Assembly (NCBI RefSeq): GCF_021513275.1
Contig: NZ_CP090978.1
Span: forward strand, 682,001 to 746,000
Reading direction: 5' to 3'
Source of the DNA: Paenibacillus hexagrammi
GTDB taxonomy: Bacteria > Bacillota > Bacilli > Paenibacillales > NBRC-103111
DNA: 64,000 nt
Position numbers and translations under genes: made by a program. Shown here piece after piece: positions 36,393 through 46,956 of the stretch. Position 1 is the stretch's first letter. The number at the start of each line of letters is the position of its first letter. Below the pieces are notes generated by a model. That model was not told where the DNA came from. It did no database searches and saw only the letters and a program-made list of their open reading frames with translations.

Positions 36393-36861
36393 GATAATGT
36401 GTATAACATCGTGAAGTGCAGATGTGACAAGGGTTTGAGAAATTAGCATTTTGGAATAACTTTTGCACATATTTTTGTGGATAATGTGGATAAAAGTGTG
36501 AAGTACTTTAAAAAACCCTGTAATGGAGGCGATTTGTGCCTCTTTTTTGTTTGTGGATAATGTTGTGAATAAGTGAATAGTCTGTATTTTCAGCGAATAA
36601 GGGCTGTGTATAGAGACAAACACTCTGCAAAATGCACGAAAATGTGACAGTGAATTGTGGGACTAAAGGACAGGAGTCGACACTAACGCAAGATGTCCTG
36701 TGGGTAACAATCCGCTTCGTTGAGGTTGTCCACAAGCTGTTTCTGTTTAGCGTTCGACATTTATTGAACCGTTGGTTAAATAAATCATCTTCGCTCTTTA
36801 AGCCGGCTCTCTTTACCATTTCTTACTTGGCCATAACCAGTCTATGTGCGATCTATCCACA
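36364..36861. promoter_or_regulatory. DnaA-box cluster
   Basis: Five exact copies of TTATCCACA or its complement TGTGGATAA lie at 36375-36383, 36389-36397, 36476-36484, 36485-36493 and 36552-36560. One-mismatch copies are at 36364-36372, 36564-36572, 36699-36707, 36726-36734 and 36853-36861. All lie in a gene-free stretch of about 700 bp between leuA and the ABC-F gene. From memory, a B. subtilis DnaA-box cluster lies in the gcp-ydiF gap, the equivalent place. Probable role: binding or titrating DnaA to tune replication initiation. No dnaA or dnaN is nearby, so it is not oriC. Confidence 0.85.
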
Positions 36862-36898
36862 AGCTAATTCCTGCGACAACCTGACCAGTAGTGGACGC

Positions 36899-36927
36899 AA
36901 AAAAGACCCGTACAAACCGTACGGGTC
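36899..36927 (-). terminator. Terminator of the ABC-F gene
   Basis: On the minus strand GACCCGTAC-ggttt-GTACGGGTC followed by TTTTTT. Confidence 0.85.
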
Positions 36928-37063
36928 AGAGTGTTGATCAAGGTAAATATAGGGCTTTGCAGTTTTCGGAGAAGCGTAGCGCAAAGTGTGGATCATCGAG
37001 CACAGTTGGAACACTGCTACAGCCAGCCCTAACGAAGCCGGAAATGCACATGCAAACTGCTGT

Positions 37064-39007
37064 CTAGGAGAGCAGCGTCTCCCACTCCTCGTAGTAAGCG
37101 GCGAGCTCGGCTTTCTTTTGCTCCGAGAGGGAAGTCTTCTCTTGAACAAGCACATAGTTGTTATACACTTCTGGGTCGGCCAGCTCGGTCTCGAGGGCTG
37201 TTATCTCCTCTTCCAAGCGGGCGATATCCTTCTCAAGCTGTTCAATTTTACGCTGGCGGTTGCGCTCTTCGCGCTTGGCCTGCTTATCCGCTTCATAGCT
37301 GCCAGTTGATGGAGCCGTACTTGCGGCTGCAGTTGCAGCGGCTTGCTTTTTCTCCGCTTCCTTAGCCAGACGCTTGGCTTCCATTTCCGCCAGCTCGGCT
37401 TTCTTTTCTACATAGTCATCATAGTTCCCCAGGTAGGAGGTCACACCGGAGCTGCTCAGTTCCAGCATGCTCTCAGCCATTTTATTAAGGAAATATCGGT
37501 CATGAGAAATAAAAAGCAAAGTTCCCTCGTAATCGACTAAAGCCGCTTCCAGCACCTCTTTACTGTACAAGTCCAGATGGTTCGTCGGCTCATCAAGAAT
37601 GAGGACGTTGGCTTTTTGCAGCATGAGCTTGGCCAGTGCTACGCGAGCCTTCTCTCCGCCGCTTAGAGAGGATACTTTTTTAAAAACATCTTCTCCGCTG
37701 AACAAAAAGCTGCCAAGCACAGTTCGAATGCGTGCCTCTTCCAGATGGGGATAAGCATTCCAAAGCTCGTCAAGCACGGAGTTTGCGGGATTGAGCCCAG
37801 TCTGTTCCTGATCGTAGTACCCGATGGTTACATTCGCTCCCCATTTATAGGTTCCCAGATCCTGAACATGCTGCCCGATCAGTGTTTTCAGCAGTGTTGA
37901 TTTACCGATCCCGTTCGGACCGATCAGCGCAGCTGTTTCTCCCCGGCGCAGGTGGAAGGTGACATCCTCGACAAGCCGCTTTTTACCATCATAGGACAGT
38001 GCGATTTGATCAACCAGCAGCACTTCCTTGCCTGAGCTCTGTTCGATTTCGAAAGAGAAGGAAGCTTTCTTCAAGTCTCCTAACGGCTTGTCCATCCGCT
38101 CCATTTTCTCAAGTGCTTTTCGGCGGCTTTGCGCCCTCTTAGTGGTGGAAGCTCTGACGATGTTACGCTGTACGAAATCCTCGAGCTTGGCGATCTCATC
38201 CTGCTGTTTCTCGTAATGCTTCATCTGAATCTCGTAATCGGCTTCCTTGATCTCAATATAGCGGGTGTAATTGCCCGTGTATCGCTTGGAATTGTGCCGC
38301 TCGATTTCATAAATCGAGGTGACCAGCGCATCCAAGAAATAGCGGTCATGGGATACGACAAGTATAGCGCCGGGATATCCCCGCAGGTAGCCTTCCAGCC
38401 AAGTCAGTGTGGCGATGTCCAAATGGTTGGTTGGCTCATCAAGCATAAGCAGATCGGGTTCTTCCAGCAGCATTTTAGCTAGAGCCAGACGGGTCTTTTG
38501 TCCACCGCTTAAAGTATCTACTTTTGTTTCGGGTGGAAACAGCCCAAAGCCCATTCCGTGCAAAATGCCGCGAATCTTGGCCTCAATTTCGTATCCGCCC
38601 TGCTCCTTAAACCATTCGGACTTCTGCGCGTAGCGGTTCATCGTGGTCTCATATTTTTTTTCGTCTTCAATCAGCTTCGGGTCAGCCATAGCCGCTTCGA
38701 GCTCACGAATTTCTTTTTCTGTCTCCAGGAGACCGGAGAAAACGCTGAGCAGCTCGTCCCAGATCGATTTGTCCGTATTCAGCCCGCTGTTTTGACGGAG
38801 ATAGCCGATTTTTGTCTCTTTTGCTTTGAAAATGTCGCCGCTATCATAGGAAAGATCGCCGTTAATGATTTGCAGAAGCGTCGATTTGCCCGCCCCGTTG
38901 ACACCGACGAGCCCAATTCGTTCTTTATTCTCAATTTGAAGTGTTATATTGGAAAGTACGGATCTGACGCCGTAGCTTTTGGATAAGCTTGAAACTTGCA
39001 ATAGCAT
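37064..39007 (-). CDS. ABC-F family ribosome-associated ATPase
   Basis: 647 residues from ATG 39007, which has AGGAGG upstream; the longer frame to 39121 is unlikely. Two ATPase domains: GVNGAGKSTLLQII and GPNGIGKSTLLKTL; signatures LSGGQKTRLALAKMLL and LSGGEKARVALAKLML; Walker B LLMLDEPTNHLD and VLILDEPTNHLD. There is a P-site linker between them and a charged coiled-coil C-terminal extension (about 560-647). No membrane helices. This is the YdiF-type translation factor of the ABC-F family, transcribed opposite to its neighbours. Confidence 0.92.
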   Translation of the reverse strand: MLLQVSSLSKSYGVRSVLSNITLQIENKERIGLVGVNGAGKSTLLQIINGDLSYDSGDIFKAKETKIGYLRQNSGLNTDKSIWDELLSVFSGLLETEKEIRELEAAMADPKLIEDEKKYETTMNRYAQKSEWFKEQGGYEIEAKIRGILHGMGFGLFPPETKVDTLSGGQKTRLALAKMLLEEPDLLMLDEPTNHLDIATLTWLEGYLRGYPGAILVVSHDRYFLDALVTSIYEIERHNSKRYTGNYTRYIEIKEADYEIQMKHYEKQQDEIAKLEDFVQRNIVRASTTKRAQSRRKALEKMERMDKPLGDLKKASFSFEIEQSSGKEVLLVDQIALSYDGKKRLVEDVTFHLRRGETAALIGPNGIGKSTLLKTLIGQHVQDLGTYKWGANVTIGYYDQEQTGLNPANSVLDELWNAYPHLEEARIRTVLGSFLFSGEDVFKKVSSLSGGEKARVALAKLMLQKANVLILDEPTNHLDLYSKEVLEAALVDYEGTLLFISHDRYFLNKMAESMLELSSSGVTSYLGNYDDYVEKKAELAEMEAKRLAKEAEKKQAAATAAASTAPSTGSYEADKQAKREERNRQRKIEQLEKDIARLEEEITALETELADPEVYNNYVLVQEKTSLSEQKKAELAAYYEEWETLLS

Positions 39008-39365
39008 GCCGGTTGTGCCTCCTGCTTTCATAATTAAACCCATCAATTCACTAGTATACACCATTCCTTTGGATAACGTTGATTGGATTTGCTTAAGCGT
39101 TGATTTCATGCGGAATGCCACTTAGGGGCAAGATAGAGGGTAAAGGTATCAGAACCGCCGACTTGTAAGGGCACCTCTGTTGACAAATCGTTATATTCAC
39201 ACTCATTTGCTGCCGGATCCCGTTAGGATATAGCTTGGACTCATGGTGCTGATGATGCATCTGTAAGGCGATTTGGATGAGGGGCTAGCGCACGAGTGTA
39301 GTTTTTTTTCATGTTTATGTTAAAATGAGGGAAACCACTCCTCGCTAGGGAAGGGCTGATCATGA

Positions 39366-39986
39366 ATGAACATCCGTGAGCGAAAAATAGAGCTGCGTAA
39401 GGTGATGGAGGAAAAACGGGCTTCCATTAACGCTGAAGAACGTATAGAAAAGGAACAAAGAATCAATGAGCGGCTGATACGGATATGCACGGACAAGCTT
39501 CTCGCATCGGGACAGGCTGCCGAAAGTGCAGCTCCAAGCCTGCTTACTTATATGCCGTTTCGTTCTGAGCCGGATGTCACTCCGCTTATGAGATGGTGCT
39601 GGAGTCAAGGGATTCGGACGCTGCTGCCGCGAGTCGTGCCAGATACGAAGACGATGGATCTGCATATCGTGCAGAGCGAGAACGATTTGGAAACGGGTTC
39701 CTACCATATTCGGGAGCCGTATAAAGATTCTCCGGTTGAGCGTAATCTTGCGGCGGTCTCGATGATTTTGGTGCCGGGGCTTGCTTTTGATACCGAATTT
39801 GGACGGTTAGGCTACGGCGGAGGCTACTATGACCGGTTTATGCAGCTGTTTGCCGCACAAGGGCTGCCTAGGCCGCCTGCGATTGCAGCAGCTTTTGATA
39901 TTCAATTGATTCCTCAAGTGCCTTCTTCATGGCATGATTTTCGTGTAGACGGGATCGTAACGGAATCGAAGGAATTATATAAATAA
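39366..39986 (+). CDS. 5-formyltetrahydrofolate cyclo-ligase
   Basis: 206 residues. KxxLRK start (RKIELRKVMEEKR), TLLPRVVPDTKTMDLHIV and the substrate/ATP signature GRLGYGGGYYDRFM. It converts 5-formyl-THF to 5,10-methenyl-THF using ATP. AGGG lies before the ATG. It is the first gene of a moaC-mogA run. Confidence 0.92.
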   Translation: MNIRERKIELRKVMEEKRASINAEERIEKEQRINERLIRICTDKLLASGQAAESAAPSLLTYMPFRSEPDVTPLMRWCWSQGIRTLLPRVVPDTKTMDLHIVQSENDLETGSYHIREPYKDSPVERNLAAVSMILVPGLAFDTEFGRLGYGGGYYDRFMQLFAAQGLPRPPAIAAAFDIQLIPQVPSSWHDFRVDGIVTESKELYK

Positions 39987-40001
39987 AAGAGGTGAGTGCG
40001 C

Positions 40002-40490
40002 TTGAGCGAGTCCTCGAATTTGACTCATTTTAACGAACAAGGACGGGCGCGGATGGTGGATGTCTCCGACAAAGCAGAGACGAAGCGCACAGCTGCAGCG
40101 CGTTCAACTCTAAAGATGAACCCCGAAACGCTGGAATTAATCAAGCAGGGCAAGTTGAAAAAAGGCGATGTACTCGCTGTCGCTCAAGTAGCCGGTATCA
40201 TGGCTGCCAAGAAGACGTCCGAATGGATTCCGATGTGCCATCCTATTCCGCTTACTGGTATTGATATTGCTTTCAGCGATAACGGCGCGGATGAGTTATA
40301 CATAGAAGCTACTGTGCGTACGACCGGACAGACCGGAGTGGAGATGGAGGCGTTGACTGCGGTTTCTGCGGCCGCTCTGACTGTGTACGATATGTGCAAG
40401 GCTGTACAAAAAGATATGGAGATCAGATCCACGATGCTCATCAGCAAAACCGGAGGAAAGAACGGGGATTTTCATCGCAGTGATCGATAA
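40002..40490 (+). CDS. moaC: Cyclic pyranopterin monophosphate synthase MoaC
   Basis: About 162 residues. TTG 40002 is preferred because GAGGTG lies 7 bp upstream; GTG 39996 would be too close. Motifs: [47 protein letters not shown] and KTGGKNGDF. It makes the first isolated intermediate of molybdopterin with MoaA, which is not in this window. It occupies the same place relative to ydiF as in B. subtilis. Confidence 0.93.
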   Translation: MSESSNLTHFNEQGRARMVDVSDKAETKRTAAARSTLKMNPETLELIKQGKLKKGDVLAVAQVAGIMAAKKTSEWIPMCHPIPLTGIDIAFSDNGADELYIEATVRTTGQTGVEMEALTAVSAAALTVYDMCKAVQKDMEIRSTMLISKTGGKNGDFHRSDR

Positions 40491-40509
40491 TTAGGGAGAG
40501 GTGACATGG

Positions 40510-41001
40510 ATGAGCTGGAAGGTTGCGATTTTGACGGCCAGTGATCGCGGTTACCGAGGAGAACGAGAAGATACTAGCGCACAGGTGATTCGCGAGCTGG
40601 TGGAGGAAGAGATTCAAGGGGAAATCATTGAATACCGGGTCGTGCCGGATGAGATGGACGAAATCATGGCTTCACTCATCGAAATGACGGATTACTATCA
40701 GGCTGATTTGATCCTGACAACCGGTGGCACGGGGCTCGCCCCCCGAGATGTAACGCCGGAAGCAACGCTCAATGTCATCGATCGGGTGGCTCCGGGATTT
40801 GCGGAGGCCATGCGCATGATATCCATGCAAAAAACGCCGAAAGCCATGCTCTCCCGGGCTGTATCGGGCATTCGCGGGCGGACGCTGATTATCAATTTGC
40901 CCGGTAGTCCCAAAGGGGTTCAAGAAAACCTCATGGCGATCATTGAGCAGCTGCCCCATGCGCTGGGCATTTTGACGGGCAAAGAAGGTGACCATGGGTA
41001 A
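40510..41001 (+). CDS. mogA: Molybdopterin adenylyltransferase-type protein MogA/MoaB
   Basis: About 163 residues from ATG 40510 (GAGAGGTG upstream). Motifs: VAILTASDRGYRGEREDTS, LTTGGTGLAPRDVTPEA, GEAMR-like FAEAMRMISM and INLPGSPKGVQENL. It activates molybdopterin by adenylation before metal insertion. The stop overlaps the next start (TAATG). Confidence 0.9.
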   Translation: MSWKVAILTASDRGYRGEREDTSAQVIRELVEEEIQGEIIEYRVVPDEMDEIMASLIEMTDYYQADLILTTGGTGLAPRDVTPEATLNVIDRVAPGFAEAMRMISMQKTPKAMLSRAVSGIRGRTLIINLPGSPKGVQENLMAIIEQLPHALGILTGKEGDHG

Positions 41002-42017
41002 TGGGCATAGAAAATGAAGGTATGCTGCGGGAAGTGAAGGTGGAGGATGCCGTAGGTATGATTCTGCCTCACGATCTGACGCAGATTTTGCCAGGTGAGT
41101 TCAAGGGATGTCTCTTTCGCAAAGGACATCAGATCAGTGAGGCGGACATTCCTGCGCTGCTTAGCATCGGTAAGGAACATATCTATGTCATGGAGTTGAA
41201 AGAAGGCTATCTCCATGAGGACGAGGCCGCACTGCGCATGGCGCGGGCGATACAGGGAGATAACGTGACGCTGACGGAGCCGCACGAGGGCAAGGTGAAT
41301 GTCAAATCGGCGATTCATGGACTCGTCAAGATCAACCGAACGTTTATCGATCGCGTGAACGCGATGGATCAAATCGTCATGTCAACCGTCATGACGAATG
41401 TTGTTGTGAAGCCGGGCGCTTCGCTAGTCGGCACCCGGGTCATTCCCTTGATCGTGGACGAAGCCAAGATCATAGAAGTTGAGCGCATCGCGGCTGAGCT
41501 GCGTGCAGAAGGAGCGGCTTTGGTCGAAGTCAAGCCGCTGAAGGAGCTGCGCGTCGGTGTCATCACCACCGGCAGCGAAGTGTTCAAGGGCCGAATTCAG
41601 GATAAATTCGGCCCGGTGGTGAAGGAGAAGGTCGCCGCGCTCGGCTCCCATGTCGTAGACCAACGCTTCGTGTCGGATGACAGCGAAGCGATTGTTCGGG
41701 AGATCCACGCCTTCCAGGCAGAGGGCGTGGATCTGATTCTGGTCACGGGCGGCATGTCCGTGGACCCCGACGACCGCACCCCCGGCGCGATCAAAGCAGC
41801 CGGGGCGCGGATTGTCAGCTACGGCACGCCGATGCTGCCGGGCTCGATGCTGATGATTGCCTATCTAGGCGATCTGCCGGTCATGGGACTGCCGGGCTGC
41901 GTCATGCACGACCCGTACACCTCCTTTGACGTCCTGCTGCCGCGGATTTGCGCAGGCGAGGAAATCGTACGCCAGGACATTACGGAGATGGGGTACGGCG
42001 GCTTTTATCAATGTTAG
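41001..42017 (+). CDS. MoeA-like molybdopterin-binding protein
   Basis: 338 residues. The N-terminal part is unlike classical MoeA; the C-terminal MoCF-binding domain (about 185-330) has GVITTGSEVFKGRIQDKFG, LVTGGMSVDPDDRTPGAIK and MGLPGCVMHDPYTSFDVLLPR. This fits the shorter Firmicute molybdopterin-binding family rather than full-length MoeA (about 400). The start overlaps the mogA stop. It takes the place where rex lies in B. subtilis. Confidence 0.82.
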   Translation: MGIENEGMLREVKVEDAVGMILPHDLTQILPGEFKGCLFRKGHQISEADIPALLSIGKEHIYVMELKEGYLHEDEAALRMARAIQGDNVTLTEPHEGKVNVKSAIHGLVKINRTFIDRVNAMDQIVMSTVMTNVVVKPGASLVGTRVIPLIVDEAKIIEVERIAAELRAEGAALVEVKPLKELRVGVITTGSEVFKGRIQDKFGPVVKEKVAALGSHVVDQRFVSDDSEAIVREIHAFQAEGVDLILVTGGMSVDPDDRTPGAIKAAGARIVSYGTPMLPGSMLMIAYLGDLPVMGLPGCVMHDPYTSFDVLLPRICAGEEIVRQDITEMGYGGFYQC

Positions 42018-42056
42018 TATGGCTGTTTGTTCGGAATCGAAGGGAGTTGAGAGCCT

Positions 42057-42755
42057 TTGTTTCAAAATATCGGATTTACCGAGATTCTGCTGATTGCGAT
42101 TGTGGGGCTGCTGCTCTTTGGCCCGCAGAAGCTGCCGGAATTCGGTCGCGCCTTGGGGCGGACGATCCATGAGTTTAAGAAAGGCGCGCGCGAGCTGCTG
42201 AGCGTCGAGCCTGAAGCTGCTGCAAAGCCGGCGGCAGCTGAGCGAAAGCAGGAAACTGCACAGCCGGTGACAACGGAGCGAGAGCAGGGAACCGGGGCTA
42301 GTGCGGGAGGTGAGCAACGTGAGGCTGCGGATGAGCGAGGGGTTGCCAAGCATGCGGGAGCTGAGCGGAAGCAAGAAACTGCGCCGAGTGAGGCTGCGGA
42401 GCGGACAGCAGCTGACCCATTAGGCGTATCCGTGGCAACGGAAACAGCCGAACTTCTGGCTGCATCGGGCCAATCGGTAGGAACTGTGCAGCAGGTGGAG
42501 GCACACGGTAGCGGACACAGCGCTTCTCAGTTAACACATGTGACCGTGCAGCCTTTGGCATCAGATAGACACTTGCAGGCCTCTGTCCATGGTCCTAGTC
42601 AAGCTGCGGCTGCTGGGTCAACTCAGGTAAGCTCTCATTCAGACACGGAGTCTTTACAGGGCACCCCGGAGCTGACTGTTCAAAACCTGCGCCCTGATCC
42701 CGTGGTCAAGGACACGTCCGGGCCGTCACGTAATCCGAAGCGGCTGCCGGATTAG
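42057..42755 (+). CDS. tatA: Sec-independent translocase subunit TatA with long tail
   Basis: TTG start at 42057 (GGGAGTTGAG upstream). The first 60 residues are a classic TatA: FTEILLIAIVGLLLFGPQKLPEFGRALGRTI and an amphipathic helix. Usual length is 55-90 residues, but this one has 232. The extra 170 are low-complexity Ala/Glu/Gln/Ser/Thr with two AERKQETA copies and no further domain. The tail would sit in the cytoplasm. tatC follows about 70 bp later. Confidence 0.88.
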   Translation: MFQNIGFTEILLIAIVGLLLFGPQKLPEFGRALGRTIHEFKKGARELLSVEPEAAAKPAAAERKQETAQPVTTEREQGTGASAGGEQREAADERGVAKHAGAERKQETAPSEAAERTAADPLGVSVATETAELLAASGQSVGTVQQVEAHGSGHSASQLTHVTVQPLASDRHLQASVHGPSQAAAAGSTQVSSHSDTESLQGTPELTVQNLRPDPVVKDTSGPSRNPKRLPD

Positions 42756-42825
42756 GCTTCGAGAACTTTTAATGAAAGTGTGGACGAGGAGATCGCTGCA
42801 CTTCACAAGATTAGGTTGGTGAAAC

Positions 42826-43583
42826 ATGTCAACAAACGAAGAAATGTCGCTGGTTGAGCATTTAACCGAGCTTCGCAAGCGCATTATGTGGATATTGATT
42901 GTGCTGGTGATCGGAATGGTTGCGGGGCTGATATGCGCCAAGCCGATTATCCTATTTCTTAAAGAGATTCCCCCTGCAAATGGGATCGCGTGGAACATTT
43001 TTTCCCTTGGGATGCACTTCGCCTGTATATGAACTTCGGCCTTGCCGTAGGGATTTTATTTACCCTTCCGGTAGCGCTGTACCATATTTGGGCTTTTGTA
43101 AAGCCGGGTCTCAGAGACGTCGAGCAGAGAGCTTCGATCATTTATATTCCGGCAGCTTTCCTTCTATTTTTGGTGGGGATTTCGTTCGGTTATTTCGTCG
43201 TGTTTCCGATGGCCTTTTACTTTACCTCATCCATCAGCAAAAGCCTGGAAATCAACGAACTGTACGGAGTGGCGCAGTACTTCGCTTTTATGTTCAACAT
43301 CATTTTGCCGCTGGCGCTGCTGTTTGAACTGCCGATTGTCGTGATGTTTTTGACCAAAATCCGATTACTGAATCCAACAAGATTGCATAAGTTCAGGCGC
43401 TATGCCTATATGCTGCTTGTCATTCTGTCTACGGTCATTACGCCTCCGGATGCGATATCAGCCATATTAGTGTCCGTGCCGCTTATCCTTTTGTACGAAA
43501 TCAGTGTGTTACTATCTCGGGTCATTTATCGGAAACAGCTGCTTAAGGATGCCGAATGGGAAAAGGAATATGGGGCTAAATAG
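42826..43583 (+). CDS. tatC: Sec-independent translocase subunit TatC (frameshifted)
   Basis: Start MSTNEEMSLVEHLTELRKRI, the TatC signature. The frame breaks at T6 (42998-43003). One more T gives AWNIFFPWDALRLYMNFG and continues through LPVALYHIWAFVKPGL, ELPIVVMFLTKIRLL and the final helix ITPPDAISAILVSVPLILLY, totalling about 252 residues and six helices, the family length. Tat is needed for export of folded cofactor proteins, so a sequencing error is more likely than loss. Confidence 0.9.
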
Positions 43584-43610
43584 CGGTTGAACTAGTAGGA
43601 ATATACATAG

Positions 43611-43640
43611 GCGGTCTGCGTTGTTGCAGGTCGCTTTTTT
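43611..43640 (+). terminator. Terminator after tatC
   Basis: GCGGTCTGC-gttgtt-GCAGGTCGC (one internal mismatch pair) followed by TTTTTT. Confidence 0.7.
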
Positions 43641-43787
43641 CTATGGTAATCGATGCTTCCATGCCGAGGGGGTGGGGAAAGCCTTGGATGCCGCTCGTAC
43701 TTTCATTTCCTTTTTCAAAGAATAATTGGAAAGGTTTTGGATAGAATGAGGGGGGTGCCCAAACATTTGAAAAATGTGTAAAAGGAC

Positions 43788-43816
43788 TTGCAAAATGCTT
43801 CTGGAATGATTATCAT
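43788..43816 (+). promoter_or_regulatory. Sigma-A promoter of groESL
   Basis: TTGCAA (43788-43793), 17-bp spacer, TATCAT (43811-43816), directly before the CIRCE element. Confidence 0.8.
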
Positions 43817-43827
43817 AAGAATTGTTG

Positions 43828-43854
43828 TTAGCACTAAAGACATTCGAGTGCTAA
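43828..43854 (+). promoter_or_regulatory. CIRCE element (HrcA operator)
   Basis: TTAGCACTA-N9-GAGTGCTAA, one base different from the perfect consensus TTAGCACTC-N9-GAGTGCTAA. It lies at the start of the groESL transcript, so heat-shock control by HrcA is expected. Confidence 0.95.
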
Positions 43855-43902
43855 TAAAAGAAAATTTACCAATACCCATTTTCTAAAGGAGGCTATTTTT
43901 CC

Positions 43903-44184
43903 ATGATCAGACCGTTAGGTGATCGCGTAGTCATTGAAGCCATTGCGAAAGAGGAGACAACTGCCAGCGGCATCGTGCTGCCAGATTCAGCTAAAGAAAA
44001 GCCGCAAGAAGGAAAAGTTTTAGCTGTTGGCGCAGGTGCATTGAAAGATGGCGTGCGTGTTCCGCTTGAAGTACAAGAAGGCGACCGCATTATTTTCTCC
44101 AAATACGCTGGAACTGAAGTGAAATACGAAGGCCGCGAACTGTTGATCTTGCGCGAAAGCGACATCCTCGCTGTTTTAGCCTAA
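43903..44184 (+). CDS. groES: Co-chaperonin GroES
   Basis: 93 residues: [14 protein letters not shown], the mobile loop [21 protein letters not shown], and [26 protein letters not shown]. Strong AAAGGAGG. It caps the GroEL ring. Confidence 0.97.
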   Translation: MIRPLGDRVVIEAIAKEETTASGIVLPDSAKEKPQEGKVLAVGAGALKDGVRVPLEVQEGDRIIFSKYAGTEVKYEGRELLILRESDILAVLA

Positions 44185-44315
44185 TTTAGCAGTCATAGAG
44201 CCGCGTAACCACATTTTTACCCATTTACATACAGAGTATGTATGTTGTGACAAGTACCACACCGCTTCGGGTGTGAAAGATAAGAATACATGTGAACTAT
44301 AAGGAGGCAATTTAA

Positions 44316-45947
<1,632 letters not shown>

Positions 45948-45981
45948 GAATTCGCGTGAGCGAATTCGGCATCAGCCGAAA

Positions 45982-46029
45982 GAAGCCTCCGGCTTCCGGA
46001 TCCTTATGGATCGGGGCCGGGGGCTTTTT
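45982..46029 (+). terminator. Terminator after groEL
   Basis: A long GC stem, AAGCCTCCGGC.. pairing with ..GCCGGGGGCTT, followed by TTTT. Confidence 0.88.
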
Positions 46030-46207
46030 GCGTGCTTGGAAGGTCGTATGGTAGCGGTATGAGGGTGCTAAGCAGAAGTAGAAGTACTCCCTACTTGTCA
46101 AAGATAAATAGCTAGTCCGCGTACAGAATCGGTCTTGTGAACAGAGTCCTGCTAAGCGGAGTGTAAGACGGTTGATTGGCTTTTAAGGCTTGCATTAAGA
46201 TTAAACC

Positions 46208-46411
46208 ATGATAGGATCTACGATCACGAGGATGATTATGGCCACGAGCACGACCACATTTACGAGCACGAATACACTCACCAGCAGTCACGAGATATGC
46301 CACGTGCACGCTCACAATCACAATCACAATCACAATCACAGTCACAGTCACGAGTACGGGCATGAAAGCATCCATGAACATGAGCACTGCCAAGGCCAAT
46401 CTCGGCTGTGA
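46208..46411 (+). other. His-codon-rich repeat tract, possible metal-binding peptide
   Basis: A (CACAAT)4(CACAGT)2-like tract at about 46312-46350 sits in an open frame of 67 codons whose C-terminal half is His-rich (HVHAHNHNHNHNHSHSHEYG, then HEHEHC). A neighbouring frame just upstream is also His-rich (DDYGHEHDHIYEHEYTH), so a longer His-rich gene broken by a frameshift is possible. No good ribosome site precedes it. The surrounding gap (46030-46547) shows nothing else. Confidence 0.35.
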
Positions 46412-46568
46412 GACAAGCGACAGATTCTAATACAAAGGCTCGAAGTCGTGACTCATGGTACCTGCTTGTATGCCCAAAGATTTTTTCGCCCAGTAGGCAA
46501 ACGCACACGCTCCAACCCATGGTCATTCGTATAGTAAAGTATAACCAATGAAGGAGCTGATCTTGAGA

Positions 46569-46802
46569 ATGGCTTATCAAGGAGTAATCGGAAACCAAGG
46601 CAAAGTTGAATGTCCGCCAACTGATCCTATAATGACAAGTCCGCAACGCGTAGTAAGAGATCACTATCACCCGCAAGTGGTGCAAGTCGTTCACCCGATC
46701 GAAATCGTGAACAGACACTTCTGCGTACCGGTGTATCAGCATGTGTACACTTGTTCGGAACGAGATGAGTTCTGCGGTATGGATCCGCGGTTTAGACGGT
46801 AG
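46569..46802 (+). CDS. CotD-like spore coat protein
   Basis: About 77 residues from ATG 46569, with AAGGAG 13 bp upstream. Motifs: CPPTDPIMTSPQRVVRDHYH, then PQVVQVVHPIEIVNRHF and VPVYQHVYTC, the His/Val/Pro-rich pattern of inner coat protein CotD. It is expected to be deposited in the spore coat under mother-cell control. Confidence 0.75.
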   Translation: MAYQGVIGNQGKVECPPTDPIMTSPQRVVRDHYHPQVVQVVHPIEIVNRHFCVPVYQHVYTCSERDEFCGMDPRFRR

Positions 46803-46816
46803 TCGGGAAGTGCAAA

Positions 46817-46851
46817 AAGAAGCCGCCTAGAGAGATCTCTAGGGGCTTCTT
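46817..46851. terminator. Bidirectional terminator
   Basis: AAGAAGCCGCCTAGAGA-ga-TCTCTAGGGGCTTCTT with A and T flanks, between cotD-like and the convergent ligase-like gene. Confidence 0.8.
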
Positions 46852-46956
46852 GTCGGTTGTGATTATTTTAACGAAAAATCAGTTTGTTTAATGGTTTCAA
46901 TATTTTGTTTCTCATTAGGATCTTTTGCTATGAGCTTGTCATACAAAGCCTGGTCG

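Noticed and set aside
36364-36861. Chromosomal origin oriC
   Set aside because: DnaA boxes are dense, but dnaA, dnaN, rpmH and a clear AT-rich unwinding element are absent; leuA and an ABC-F gene flank it.
37064-39007. ABC-F gene as an antibiotic resistance determinant
   Set aside because: Position and motifs match the conserved housekeeping YdiF-type member; nothing points to a drug-resistance subfamily.
46312-46350. CACAAT hexamer tract as a CRISPR or origin iteron
   Set aside because: The tract has no spacers, no replication gene is near, and the pattern is explained by His-codon or simple-sequence repeats.
46278-46742. A minus-strand 154-codon frame with a poly-CD stretch
   Set aside because: It is antisense to the repeat tract and to the cotD-like gene and has no ribosome site.
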